A DNA stretch of 64,000 bases. Source: Marchantia polymorpha subsp. ruderalis (Eukaryota; Streptophyta; Marchantiopsida; Marchantiales; Marchantiaceae). Where the stretch lies: the NCBI GenBank assembly GCA_037833965.1, contig AP031355.1, positions 3,187,501 to 3,251,500 on the forward strand, given 5' to 3'. Under the pieces are notes generated by a model. It had not been told where the DNA came from. It saw nothing but the letters and a program-made list of their open reading frames with translations, and searched no databases. The position numbers were made by a program, and so were the translations under genes. Shown here in pieces: positions 47,273 to 59,900 of the stretch (within the stretch, counting starts at the first letter, position 1; every line of letters begins with the position of its first letter).

Positions 47273-50200
47273 TTACTTCAGAGCCTCGATTACTGCAGAA
47301 AAATCGTCATCACCGCGACCGTCCTTCTTTGCGCGCACGAATAGTCCGTTAGCAGCTGCAGCCACGGGAATTTCTTGAGAAACTTCCTCAGCCAGAGCGA
47401 TAGCCAATCGCAGATCCTGCATGCGGAGGTCAAAAGTTCAATACTTGGAGTACAGTCACGCTGGATCTGGCTGAGTCTTGACAAATCCAGGAAAGCTGAT
47501 CTTAAACCTGCTGCGACGACACTGTTATATACTTGTTTGAGCAGACAAATGTTAAGCAAGAGATGCCTGAGTGTAAAGTTCGCCCACAACTTGGAGACAG
47601 AATTTATACCTTTTGCTGATGCTTGAGTGGGAACGCTGGAGGGTATGCACTCTTCACCATGGAAGGTCCTTTCATTGCAAACATGGGTGCATTTATCGCA
47701 CCTTGACCGATTACCTTTACGCAAGACACATAGATACATGGAAGTCAATTACAATGTCATACCAAGGACAAATACTGCAAGTTGCTAAGAGGCTTACAAC
47801 AGGACAAATGCTCTGCATAACAATAGCAACATTTACCTGGACGATAGTTTCTGGGTCAAGTCCGACCTTTTCTCCAAGAACCAATCCCTCTGAGAACGAA
47901 GCCATCATACTGCAATACGGAAAGCGCTCAAGCATTCTCGATCAAATCTTCAACACACAAGATTGAGTAATTGTAGATACATGCATCCCAAAAGTGGCTA
48001 GCAGTTGCAGAACATTTCCTTTTGAATGTCATAGGGAAGGTTACCATCACCAACTACAACTGTATATGCTCCTAGTGAAGCTTGTTGGATGCTTTTGATT
48101 TGCTGGTATTGCACAAATATGACGTTTGGCATTCTCAAAAACTCATCACCCCGTATCAGTCAGTAAACCTCGTAAAGTATGAGAAATGAATATCACCTGC
48201 CCATAACCATGTTCACCACAAGCTTCATGGCTGCACCTTTTCCTACATCGCCGAGGTAGAATCTTGACTGCACGTAACCGTTACAACAAGCAGTAAGCAA
48301 GGGACCTTAATCACGAAGTACATCAATTTGAAGAAAATAAATGCATCTAAATGAACAGCGTGGACGTAAAACATCTGTTTCACACAACTCAACGCAAGGA
48401 AATGGTGTAGAAGCAGACCTTGCCCATGACATCTAGAATCGGTGATGCTTCGTCGTAGAGTGCTCTGTCCCCTGCTCAAAACAGAGGAAATCCGAGATAA
48501 TCAAAATTTATTTCCTTCTAGAAACATGGGTCAATTAGAGGCAGCACAAGCCATAACTTGTCTTCATGCAAGTCTTTCCTACATTGAAATAAGATGGACA
48601 AAAGACGTCATTGAGCGAGATATTTTTGTAAGATGGTATTCTTGCCACATAACATTTCAACTGTCTTAAACTCCCTTCGTGAAGGATGTCAGCATCTTTG
48701 TGGCTCTTACCTGCTGTCAAGAATATGAGGGTACCATCTTCAGCAGGCTTTTTCGAACCAGATACAGGAGCCTGCTTCAAAACTTTGAATTTCAGGCAAA
48801 GATCAATTTCAGATGAACATCCTCTCAATCAAATAGCTGACCCCAGGCATATCTATTACGGAACTCCTATTGACCCATTCCAGAAGGGTCATCAACAACC
48901 TTCGATTGGGTGTCTTAACATGCTGTAAGACTTTCATCGGAAGAAAGTTTTGCCATAAGACTCTGGTCTTTAGTGATCAATTGGAAATCAGGTGTATAAT
49001 TATTCACAAGTTTGATAAATACACATCTGACTTCCAACTGATCACTAAAACTAACCGCTTTAAACAAAAACAATACCTCAAGAAACTGTGCCCCTGTAGC
49101 TCTAACAGCCTCAGCAATCGCTTTGGAGGTTTCTGCGTCAACTGTCGATACGTCCACGTATCTGTTTCAAATATTGCCTTTAGTTTAGACGAGCCATGTG
49201 ACAAACAGTAATAATCATTTCGCTATTCAGAATTTCCCGATTTGATTCTTATCATTTAGAATCAAGGAGTTGCCATAGCAACGGAAGCCATGATGAGTAC
49301 AATCTCCGGATGAGTACATGGCTAGAGAATGAAGGGAAGTCACAAAAGACTAGAGAAATGACTATAGTATCACATACGAAACCTGTTTACCAGCACTGTA
49401 AACACATATACAGAAGTACAGATAGACGTATTTCACCATGAAATACGTCTATCATGCATGCATACATCCATCAAGAAACAGCATTACTCTTGCGTCTAAT
49501 AAATCGAAGATAAAGATAGATCACTGACCCCTTGTTCGGTCCCAGTCCTTTGACCACACCATCCTCGCCGAGAGCAACTGCAATCTGCAAATGAAAGGTA
49601 ATTCCAGGTTCTAGTTGAATATTGAGGATGTTACAGAAGCAAAGCTATGACAGTGTTTCCGTATTGCAAGTCTAACACAGTAGCATTCAATTGAGTCCAT
49701 ATGAAACAGACGAAAAATTGTGCAAAGTTTGGCATACCGCGGCGGCTGGATCAGCAAGCATTCCGAAAGTGATGTCACATGCAGCAGAGGTCCCTTTAGG
49801 AGATGCCCCAAACCTGTAGCACGGAGTATGAATTTTATAGTTTATATAGAAATCAAACTATAAACATACTCGCGATCGCAAGGGGTCCATCGTGTATATT
49901 TAACCCGGGTTGTCGCAGAGCCCAAAGAACAATGACGTGATCGAATAGATGTTGAACAGGTGCCCGGACAGACCTTTGTCAGATTTTGACTAACACAAGG
50001 AGAGAAAGTAATAGCAAGTACAGCTACTAGTATCAATGTAAATGGAGTCAATATTCAAATGTCTAGACACCTGTCGTCAACATGATGAAAGCGAAAACAG
50101 AAAATGCAGGTAAACAAGATAAGGAATACACGGCAGGGAACAATGAAGTAACAACGTGTAAAACTCTATATAATGGGCTCCTGTCATCACAAGATGAGTT

Positions 50201-51291
50201 TAACATCTTCATGGTCCCACAGATAAAAGGTGGTTAAAGGACAGTGCTGCATCCGATAACCTTTCAAAAGAATTTGCTGCAATTGAAATATCCGAGATTC
50301 CAATTCCACAGACCAGCTGGTTTCACTACACCCGTTGCCTTCTAGACAGCTTAGAAACTACTCCACGCTTTACCCAAACCTCAGCAGTGAAACATCAACG
50401 ACGACTTTGAAGTTCCGAGAGCACAACACTTACTTTGCCCCCTCTTTGACAAGAGCATCACACTTGCTTGGACTTCTGTTCCACACCGTCACATCGTACC
50501 TGTGAAAAAGAAGCAAGTTCATTGAGATACTGGAACGTCCATCACAATGTACATAAGAATGCAGATCAGGAAGTCAGTCAAGGTAAGGAAGTCAAGTATG
50601 TCCAGGAAGGAAGTGAAGCGGATAAGCGTGCTCTTTCCTCCACGGAATTCAGGTCCAAAGCACCACGTGTGCTCAAGCGAGATTGGCTTACCCTGCCTTG
50701 ACGAGATTGCGTGCCATAGCGACGCCCATGATTCCGAGTCCAAGAAATCCAACAGTTGGTTTCTTCTCCGATGACTCTGCTCCAAGTTCACAAGTATAAT
50801 TATGAGCGTCATCTCTTCAGTCGAGTTAAGAGATATTCAAAACTGTCAAAATTCTAACTCGCTTCGAATCCGCCTGGGCCGAAAGCAAAGGGCTCATGAG
50901 CTGCATCCATGGCGTCGCTCTCCGAACGAAAGGTTCACACCGCAGGTCTCGAGAGAGAAATGAATTCGACGTCCGAAAGCCAAAGTCGCAATACAAAAAT
51001 GGAAGCAATTCTCAATATATCGTGAACAGCATTTTCGAGATCGGCACCACTACCTGCTTCCGCGCTGGCGCTGGCGCGAACACCGAAGCATCGACGACAT
51101 TGATGCACGACAGGCGAATTCCCGGCGCCCATGCGAGACTGCAATTGCCCGGTCAGAACGAAATGCTGTCGCCCTCCGCGCAGAGTCACCAACGTCGCAC
51201 AACGCTGGGCTCCAATTGTCGGCGACGGCAGCAGCGCCATGGAGCGCAGCAGCAGCGGAGCGCTCCCGCGCGCCACCATCGACGTCGCCAT
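47273..51291 (-). CDS. GLYR2: Glyoxylate/succinic semialdehyde reductase, organelle-targeted, 12 exons
   Basis: NADPH-dependent reductase of the beta-hydroxyacid dehydrogenase family, detoxifying glyoxylate (photorespiration) and succinic semialdehyde (GABA shunt). Exons: 51291-51054, 50776-50692, 50499-50434, 49813-49738, 49584-49529, 49161-49077, 48771-48711, 48471-48419, 48267-48197, 47909-47837, 47714-47610, 47416-47273. They join in phase to 370 residues. Residues 1 to about 75 are Arg/Ser-rich and acid-poor like a plastid or mitochondrial transit peptide, which favours GLYR2 over cytosolic GLYR1. Landmarks: Rossmann GFLGLGIMG (89-97), YDVTVWNRSPSKCD, YVDVSTVD, substrate loop APVSGS (203-208), GKGAAMKLVVN with the expected catalytic Lys at 255, and EGLVLGEKVGLDP. 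All introns are GT-AG. The 11th acceptor (gtaaag) is weak. A bacterial-type 3-hydroxyisobutyrate dehydrogenase assignment is less likely. Confidence 0.95.
48970..49048. repeat. Inverted repeat in a GLYR2 intron
   Basis: ttagtgatcaattggaaatc (48970 on) and its partner ending at 49048 form 33-bp arms with about five mismatches around a 13-nt loop. It lies wholly within the intron between exons 6 and 7. Confidence 0.85.
49421..49453. repeat. Hairpin with 13-bp perfect arms in a GLYR2 intron
   Basis: gatagacgtattt at 49421-49433 and aaatacgtctatc at 49441-49453, loop of seven bases, in the intron between exons 5 and 6. Confidence 0.9.
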
Positions 51292-52897
51292 CTCCGCCCG
51301 CTGCCTGCCTGCCGATCAGCCCGGGCCTTCGATCGATAGGGACACGCTCCACGCGCTCTGGACTGCACTGAGCTGCGCTGGTCTAGACTGGACTCGCTAG
51401 AATCATCTCGAGCGCTTAACGCATTTGAATCTAGTTCGAGGGTCACGGGATGCGAGTGCGACTGCCATGGATGGCTCACATGATCGAACAATCGGCGAGC
51501 TAGATTTCTGTTATCTTGTGTTGTTGCTGTTAGTGCTGATGTTGTTCCTGAAGGAATCTGAGTTTGACAGTGGCGCTCAAGTACACTTTTTTTAGGAGAG
51601 TAGATGTGGCACCCTTACGCTCAGCTCAGGTCACTCTTCTTCGCTCTCGTCTGAAGGCTCTTCGATCTTTGATTTATTCCTTTCTCTATCCATTGCTCTT
51701 CTTCATCTGCTCCGGTCCTATATCTTGCCATCTTCGGTTCCATCAAAAATATGTTTACATTTTGAAAAGAATAAAACTGATTATCTGATGTGAACGTTTC
51801 CGATCCAACCATCTTTCATATTGCAGTCACAAACGAGACAAAAAAAATGTTTATTCCAACCAATTTTGGTGTTGAAGTTCATGCGTCCTAGCTTTTGAGA
51901 ATTCCAGTCGAGGTTTTCCCTTCTTCAAGATCCTTCGTAACAAGAAAAATCCTCGCTTAAATAGTCTTAAACAATCTCATCTCAAGGTTTAAGAAATTTT
52001 TCGAAGAGAAACACATGGTTTTGAAATACACAAAATACTCCACATAAATACTTCTGGGGTAGAATATAAATAGGCTCAAAGAATAATCAATCGAGTTTGA
52101 ATAGATGTAAGAATGAAGTTAAACAATAAGCATATAGGTAATCGATTAACACAATTGATCCCAGCTTCTACATAACATTGATGTGTATGAAAAGTGAAAA
52201 ATTTTATATGATTGAAGTGTAATGTGATCGCCTCTTTTGATGGGACGCAGGACGAGACGAAATTAAGACAAGTGACACTTCTGTAAGACTAACTTGTGTC
52301 TCAGAGGATTTACAATCTTGTCCGCTGCCTGTAATAGGTCTCACTCGGTCGAAGTGTCAGTTAACGGTGGTCTATCTAGCTCTGACCCAACTGTGGAGTA
52401 CGTAGGCTTTTTGCCGTGCTCTTTGACATCTTTCGCTCTTTCAGATCATTCCAGGTTTCGGTGCAAAAAATGCATGCAGCCTGACGAGCCCTTAGATGTT
52501 CAATTGTGGTACTTATGTTCCATTCTTCAAAAGGCTTGTCATAAAGTCCAAACGATATCCTAGTTGTGGTAACTTCGTAGCTACAGGTTGACTTATTCAA
52601 CTGACGAAATGAGAGGTCGTAAGAATGAAACTTCGTTCTACAACACGGAGGCAGGAAAGATTTTGTACTGTACACATCTTATTCCAGGTCACTAATTACA
52701 CTAATCGCTGTTCTGATAGAGCAGAACGCCAGGAGTGGTGATCCACTTACGAGAAATCAATCTTCTGTCAATTTTGGCTCCAAAGCAGACTGTTCAAGGA
52801 GACAACCTGATACTCCATGGGATTCTATACCAGTCGCAGATCGGTGCTCCTGGCTGGATGGCTGACTAAATTCTAAAAAAAAGAATCTGTGGGGATA
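51292..52897. other. GLYR2 promoter region and spacer
   Basis: 51,292-51,450 should be GLYR2 leader and promoter and is GC-rich. The rest has short unsupported frames only, including a pair of antisense frames at 52,294-52,675. The right end is the 3' flank of MED22. Confidence 0.4.
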
Positions 52898-54388
52898 TCA
52901 CATATCTTGTTGGTCCCCGCTCATCTTAGAGTTGTCGGCCACTTCTGTGAGATTTCGATGAGGTGAATTGTAGTAATGAGACTCGAGCTCTTGCAGAGAC
53001 GCTGCTATCTGGTCTCCAACACCAACAAGCAGCTGTTCTGTATCGTCACTGAGCTGCACAAACTTAGCGCTACGCTTTTCGATGTGTTCATTGAGAACAA
53101 TAAAATCAGAAAAGACAGCTGTTTGCTTAAGTTCAGATACCAGCTTGAGGAGTGAATCTGCTGCTTGAACCTGATACAGTTGATATTGTTTAGAAGCACT
53201 GAAATATACATGGAAAAGACTATAGAAAACTGCAGTCCCAACAAAAGAGTCATAAGGTAATGTCCATCGTTGATGATCAAGCAGCACAAACGCCTATATA
53301 AGAACACGTTATAAACCATACAAAAATCAGAATTACGACAGACGGCTCTTCAGCTATCATCCTAAATCTAATCCGAACGCGTTGTTCCAAACCAGTTCGA
53401 ATTCTCATATATCACAACATTCGACATGAGAATACGTCATCAATCGTTCGAACACATGGCACCTGACAAGTACTTGACTGTAAAGCGGATTCAACTCACT
53501 TCGGACGAGCAAGCTTCGCTACATAATGGCAACATAATAAACGAATCTTGTCGATACTACGTAGCGAGGCATTCTCTCCTTCCGAAACTTGACGCATCAG
53601 TCAAGTGAGCTGAAACAGAAGAGGAGCCTTACCACTCTGGCTGCGTGAACTTCCATTTGAAAGGACTCCTGAGAATTCCTGACGGGGTCGTTTACCTGGA
53701 ACACAGTTACAAAATTAAAGGCTAACTGAGAGAGCTTGTTTGAATAAGACTTCGTATATACATCATCAATTCACTGTGATCATCGATATGCAATGCGGTA
53801 GCCTACCGATAATGTAATGACCTCTGTCTGATACATAACGACGCCGGAGAAAAAAATGAGAAAAGTCAAACAAGGCCTTTAAAAAACAGTGCTGTGAGTC
53901 GAGCTAGTCGAACAACTACTACTCGGACTGAGGAGGAGGAAAAAAAGAAAACGAGGGTACTACAATTGCTGGCGAGAATCTCACTACTCCTACAATAATA
54001 CAATGTATGCCTTTGAAGCACAGGATACGGTGATCTCTCTGCCTCGAACAGAAACAAACATCCACGTTGGCAGATACTAAAGATTCTGGTGCAAGGAGTG
54101 TGATGTATGTATATGCTCTAGGTGAATCGTTTAAAGTGTTGAGTGTACAGATTTTATCACTCTCTTGTGCACAAGGATTGAAAGTCTTACCCTAGCTGCC
54201 TTCATCAAGTGACTGAAGTTGTCCAACAGATTTCCGATATCAGCATCAGCTCTTTGTAGCAAAGTTCTTTGTCTTTGTGCTGCAGCAGCTGCAGCTGTGG
54301 CTGTTGGTCCTGCCGCTCCTGAATTTCCTACTCCAAACCCTGCCCCACCACCTACACCACCAACCTGGGGACCGCCTGGCTTGTTCAT
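52898..54388 (-). CDS. MED22: Mediator complex subunit 22 (Surfeit 5 family), three exons
   Basis: Head-module subunit of the Mediator complex, which links transcription factors to RNA polymerase II in the nucleus. Exons 54388-54191, 53695-53633 and 53170-52898 join in phase to 177 residues. The N-terminus is Gly/Ala-rich (MNKPGGPQVGGVGGGAGFGV), usual for plant MED22. The conserved core follows: QRQRTLLQRADADIGNLLDN, FSHLMKAARVNDPVRNSQES, AARVVQAADSLLKLVSELKQ, TAVFSDFIVLNEHIEKRSAK, then ASLQELESHYYNSP. The core is helical. The frame's first ATG is at 54418, ten residues upstream; I chose 54388 because MNK is the family start. Donors are GTAAGA and GTAAGG. The tail after HYYNSP (about 25 residues) is longer than I expect. 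Confidence 0.92.
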
Positions 54389-56837
54389 CGTTGAATCCTT
54401 AAAACTAACTACATTCAAAGCGTGACGCTACCTGGAATCCGTACCTTCGCTCAAACTATTTAAAACACCCTGCATTACTCAATCCGCAAGCATCCTAATT
54501 TCCATACTCCAGATGAGCCCACTAAAATTTTCACAAAACCTCAACACTGCTCTCGGTCACGCCTGGCTTAAACCCTAAATCCCAGCTCATTGTATCGAGT
54601 CAAATCCATAATTGTCGATCGGGATATAGATGATTTCGATGAACAGAAAATCACTTGCTTTGATGCGATCATTCTTGACTAATTTTGATAATGTAGATTT
54701 AGGCCCTCCACGAGCAATAACCCTCATTGTCAAGCCATCCTCATGTCGAAAACGAGGTTCGACCACCGCTCGTCTGCATGACCAAAGCTATGAGGTCCAC
54801 CGGGTCAGAAAATATATTGCACTTGCACGCGAGGTGGAGGCACGGATGATCTTGCGACATCCCTCACCATGAGACCTGAGCGCACTGCACAATTGCGTGT
54901 CTAATCTCCGAAACTGCACTTCTGGTCTTGGAAGTCAAATCGATGACGCAATCGCCTACCGAGACAGTCGTGATTCGAAAGCAGACAGGCGCGGGAGTCA
55001 TTCTGAGATGAAAGGGTTTATTTCGCACGTTTGGTTTCTCCTCTTGCCACGTGTTTTCTTGCCTTCGTTATTGATTACGATGATGTTTCAAAGTCAAAAT
55101 AATGCTCTCACTCCAGCTTTAAATGCAACTCCCAATCTTACCTCTTCCGCTGAAATATAGCACATACCTTTTCAAGAATTTGTCCACGATTAACTAGATT
55201 ATTGATAATATAATGTTTTTCGAAAATAATTAAGCTAGTGCATTATTTGTAATTTTGAATCATTAATTGACGATAGAAAAAAATAATTGGTTTGAAACTA
55301 AGGCACACATATAAAAAGTATACTTGAAAACTAGCTTGATGAAGAAGACATCTTATCACAAACACATATTTGTCCTAGATGGATTTGAACAAATATTATT
55401 TGTATGTCTTTGATTTCCATTCTTTGTCAATTTTTTTAATGAGATATAAATAAAACCATGTATGATTTTTAAACTAAATACAAGTCAGATTTCAAGTATT
55501 CCAAGCTATTTTGTCAAAGTTGAAAAAATCGGTTCCTATCAAACATAAACTTGATACATGGAGATGAGGAACAAATTCTTTCACATGATGAATCTTAGTT
55601 TTCAGTAAAGATAGATATTATTGTGTATCTCAAAAATTGTTGATTTTTATGCAGTAAGAAAATCATCTTGACAAAGATGTGACAAAGAAACTACTTATTA
55701 AAATGATTACAAGTAATGTTGATTGCATCATACATTTTAGATGTTAAATGAATTGGTACGATTATACAATGAATATATTTTTACAATACATGTATATTCA
55801 TATTTAAAATGATCTATGAAAGATTGGGATTTAAATTTCAAAAAAAAATTTAATTAATGATCTATTGACAATTTTAATTTGCTATTAATTTCAAAAAAAA
55901 TACTAATTTAGATTTATGATTAAATTACCTTGGTACGTTTTATGGTTTACTGATCATTAAATTATTATTCATCTAGATCTTATGAACTATCATTATTTTT
56001 ATTGTATTTATCCCACAATATGTGTGAAAGATATTGTTTAGTCCAACATAAGCCAGAAAAATATAAATTTCAGACTTTTCACTTAACAAATAGATTACAC
56101 ACAAAATTAAACATATATGTACGTTCAATATATGAAATTAATCAATAGAAGTTTTTTTGGAAAAATATATATTTATTTATTCATTAGTTCATTTGTATTT
56201 ATTCATTTTTTGATCTTAATTTTGTTTCAACTTGAAGACATCAAACAATAACAACGATAAGTCTTTTAATTTTGAAATTTTTGTCAATTTATTTCTTGAA
56301 ATCTTTCAAACACAATCCTTTTTCACTCATGTAAGTAATAAGAGCTTAGTGTACATTTTTAAAGAAGCTAAACTCTGCTGTTATTGATAAAAACTCTGAA
56401 TTTAAATAGAAATTAAAAAATTATTAAAGTTAAAACGTAATAAAAAAACTCCAAGCTATTGTTAACATCATGATTTGCAATCAATAAAATATTGATTTGA
56501 ACTGTATTATAGCTTATTAAAGATAATAAAAAATAAATTAATTTAATTCTTGAAGTATTAATTTATGTCATTTCACTCCTTTTTGGGATTATTTGTAAAT
56601 ATATGAGTGTTTTTTAAAAATAAAATATTTCATAAATAATCAATATTGATGGTTAATGTACAAAAACTCCATAAAAAAGTTTAAATTTACTTTTATTTTA
56701 ATATAAGTATTTAAATGAATTGTCCTTGATGTTTAGCTAAATTCAAAACGATATGGTTGGTTCAAATAGTATAATCTCCTCAACATTTTGATATTTCAAG
56801 CTTCATCAAATTATAAATTTTATTATATAAACATCTT
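54389..56837. other. MED22 upstream region and very AT-rich spacer
   Basis: 54,389-55,160 holds the MED22 leader and promoter and small unsupported plus-strand frames (54630-54872, 54897-55160). From 55,190 the sequence is very AT-rich with no open frame. It may include more decayed plastid DNA, given the atpB fragment just to the right, but I could not recognise another plastid gene. Confidence 0.4.
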
Positions 56838-56993
56838 GCAAGACAAAACTGAACCTGCTTGAACAAAAAGAAAAATATTATCAATAAATAAAAGTACGCC
56901 GTGTTTATTAAAATCACGAAAATATCCAGCCATAGGTAAAGCTGCTTATCCAACTCTTATATAAACGCCTGGAGGTTCATTGATTTGACCATA
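56838..56993 (-). pseudogene. atpB: Nuclear copy of plastid atpB fragment (NUPT)
   Basis: The minus strand from 56993 reads YGQINEPPGVYIRVG, a stop, then [20 protein letters not shown] and [15 protein letters not shown]. This matches the plastid ATP synthase beta stretch that in chloroplasts reads [36 protein letters not shown]. The FVQAGS and MAEYFRD forms are plastid rather than mitochondrial beta. A stop codon and many substitutions show that it is a dead, old transfer. Recognisable homology is lost on both sides; 57,000-57,300 might continue upstream but I cannot align it by eye. Confidence 0.85.
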
Positions 56994-59900
56994 AACTTAA
57001 GAAAATATATAAAATATGTAAAAATAGTTACTATTACTATTTTGAATTATTACTAGAGTTCACAATGATCAACTTATGTCAAAAATCACTCATGGACGTA
57101 TATGAGTAAAGTTTTCAATAAATTCATTTATTGTTAGATTTTTTTGGCTCAAATTGATAACACGTTAAAAAACGATCTCTAATCAAATCCTACTGAAGAG
57201 GGAATTTGTAATAATATTGGTTCTATTATATTAAAATAAAATTAATTAACAATGCATTAAATATTTTCACAAATCTTTTTATAAAAAGAATAAGGTCAGA
57301 ATTCATTTGAATTTTAATGTTATATAAATGTGTTTTATTACGTTATATTTGGTTAATGTGCAATAAAATAACTAAGTTAGTGAATAAATGAAATTCATCT
57401 TAAGCTTATGAGACTTAAAAAAAATACTTTTGTGTTATAATTCTAAAGCATTTGAGTTCTATCTACTAGAATTGGAGAGTAAAAAGTTCTTCCGAATGAA
57501 GCAACTAATAAATAAAGGACAGAAGTAAGCAGATGCTTTAGATCTGTTTCATGTCATATCAGTATCGTTGTAATTAAATTTTTGATTTTGGTTGGGATTG
57601 AATCAAGTGACAAAGGTTGGAGAGTTCTTCGTATACAAAACTTAGAAGCAATTATAACATATAAAATACCAATCACTAGAGAGTGTTTATAAATATCAGC
57701 AGTTGCTTGTTAAAAACGTTCCAACAAAGGTGAGTACTTTAACAAAATTAGTTTTAAATTCTTTTTTATTACAATATGGTACGATGAGAGAAACAGTTCT
57801 GATTATTGAATGTTGTACAGAGAGTTTCTAGTGTATGTGGGTTGAATGAAGCGTGATTACTTGTAAGTTAACTCGAAACTATTTTTTCTGTTGATACCCA
57901 ATCGATACTTTTCTTCATTCTGGATTAAACAACAAGTAGAGACGTCACGGCTGGGTGCTATTTACAATAAAATAAGAGGAGAGGTTCACAAAAACATAAA
58001 ATTGTCTGATTTAGCGAGGGAGTCAGAGGGAGTCAGAATCCCCAATCAAGTCGCTGTTACAGTTGTCATGGCCTGTCTTAAAGTTGGACGTGGATTTCTT
58101 GAGTGAGATCCTCGTGGTTGAGATGCGTGGCCAGTTCAGGAGGCGAAGGAGTTATCCATGCAGCTTTCACTCCGACGTAAAGATCGTGCCCACACTACAC
58201 ATCTGGAAAAAGAGCATTCCGGTAGCACACGGCCTGAGGAACAGATGAGTGGAAGAAGTGGGGCGTCGAATTATTTATGAGTTGTTGAAACTCGAGGGCT
58301 CCTTCCTCGTACCATGAAGAGGACGCACAAACATAAGGAACGGAAATCGGCACATAATATTATTATTTTGGACGAAGCAAAACGCAGTCGAACGTAAAGC
58401 ATAGGAATAAGTTGTAGGAAAAGGGAGCAAATTCCAATCCCCACAAGCGGACTAGGCAGGACACTCGACAGCTCTGTACTGTGCCTGGGACGAAATCCGA
58501 GGGATGGAGAGAATACACTCCGTACTTTTGTCACTCCCTCACTCCCCCTGCGTTCACCAGCTCATGAGTTTCTGTTGGTTATCGAGAGGGCCCAAGGCGA
58601 CCGGAACGTGGCACCATGTGATTGGGTGCGGCCAAAGTTCTGTGCCAGAAACGACGTGCACTGGAAGGAGGAGGTTGCGAAGGACACTACATAGTCCTAC
58701 CTTAGCCTCCTTCCTCATGATGCCGATGTCAGTCCTCAATTATGTCCCGGGACAAGGTCGGAGGCAGCACTGTAAGCTAGAAAATATAATGCCGTCGGAA
58801 AGTTGATCTTCAAGTCAGTGGATTACGTGGTATGTCAGGTACTTCGATTACGTGGTATAGTACTGCATCTACGCGATAAGGTGGATCAATCCTAATCCGA
58901 CACTAATCTTGTCCAGTTCAGACAGTTGGAAAGCTCCTCGCCTTTTACAAGAGGAGTGACTCATACTCTTCATGCATGGAATTGTGGAAATGTGCTCCGA
59001 GTAATGCATAGCTCGAACACATATCGAAATAACAACTGAATAATGTCGACAGGGTGTAGAATAGGAAGCTAGGGAAAAGATGTAATTGCAAGTAGAATTG
59101 GGTAAGATGGGCCTAGTCTCCGATCACATCACGATAGGAAATATGACATACTGTACCTAACCTGTCCAAACGATCTAATTACAAGATGAGAATCCCAAGA
59201 ATATGCGTGAACGTGGTTCATATCTTATTCATGCACCAATTATGTAAAACAATGTATACTAACGGACCAGACTATAATATACAGTATGCTAGGGAGATTC
59301 ATAGCCCTTATAATATGGGATAGTAGACTTTCATTCACTCTCTCACCAGCATGTGGAAGCATCTCATCAAGTCGATGATATCTCATCATATTTAAAATCA
59401 TTTCTTTTGCAGGTTTGGTTTTTAGCTGCCAAACAAATAAGGACTCGTTTACTTCGTATCCAAGCGAGAATTCTGTTGTGTGCAGATGCTTGGTAAAACC
59501 AATAGACATCTGAACGCTATGTGTTGCGCTTGTGTTTGCAATTTACCGCCGGTACTTTGCTTTAGGCCCTCGGGATGAGGCCAATAAATGTATCATAACC
59601 ACGTCACATCATGATGACGATTTTAAATTGCGGGACGTGTATGGATTTATGAATTTTCTTGCAGGTATTTTTTCGCAGATAGTAGGCCCGGAACGTAGAG
59701 TTTATTCTGATGACTTTGAAGACTGGCGCAATCTGGTTGATGGCATAATGCGGCGAGTTAAACATACATATGATACCAGAAACGACTCGATTTTCCAAAC
59801 TTCATCATCAAAATACACTGGGAAAGGTGCTGCAAATCTAGAGGGCAAGCAACGCAAGACCGACAAGACCCAATGGCTTGGAAAACGGGGAGAGGCTGCG

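Noticed and set aside
47990..48180. Possible extra GLYR2 exon
   Set aside because: Exons 9 and 10 join in phase directly and the family sequence is continuous without it.
50896..51352. Plus and alternative minus frames over GLYR2 exon 1
   Set aside because: Exon 1 in the GLYR2 frame joins in phase to eleven further exons; the other frames have no partner.
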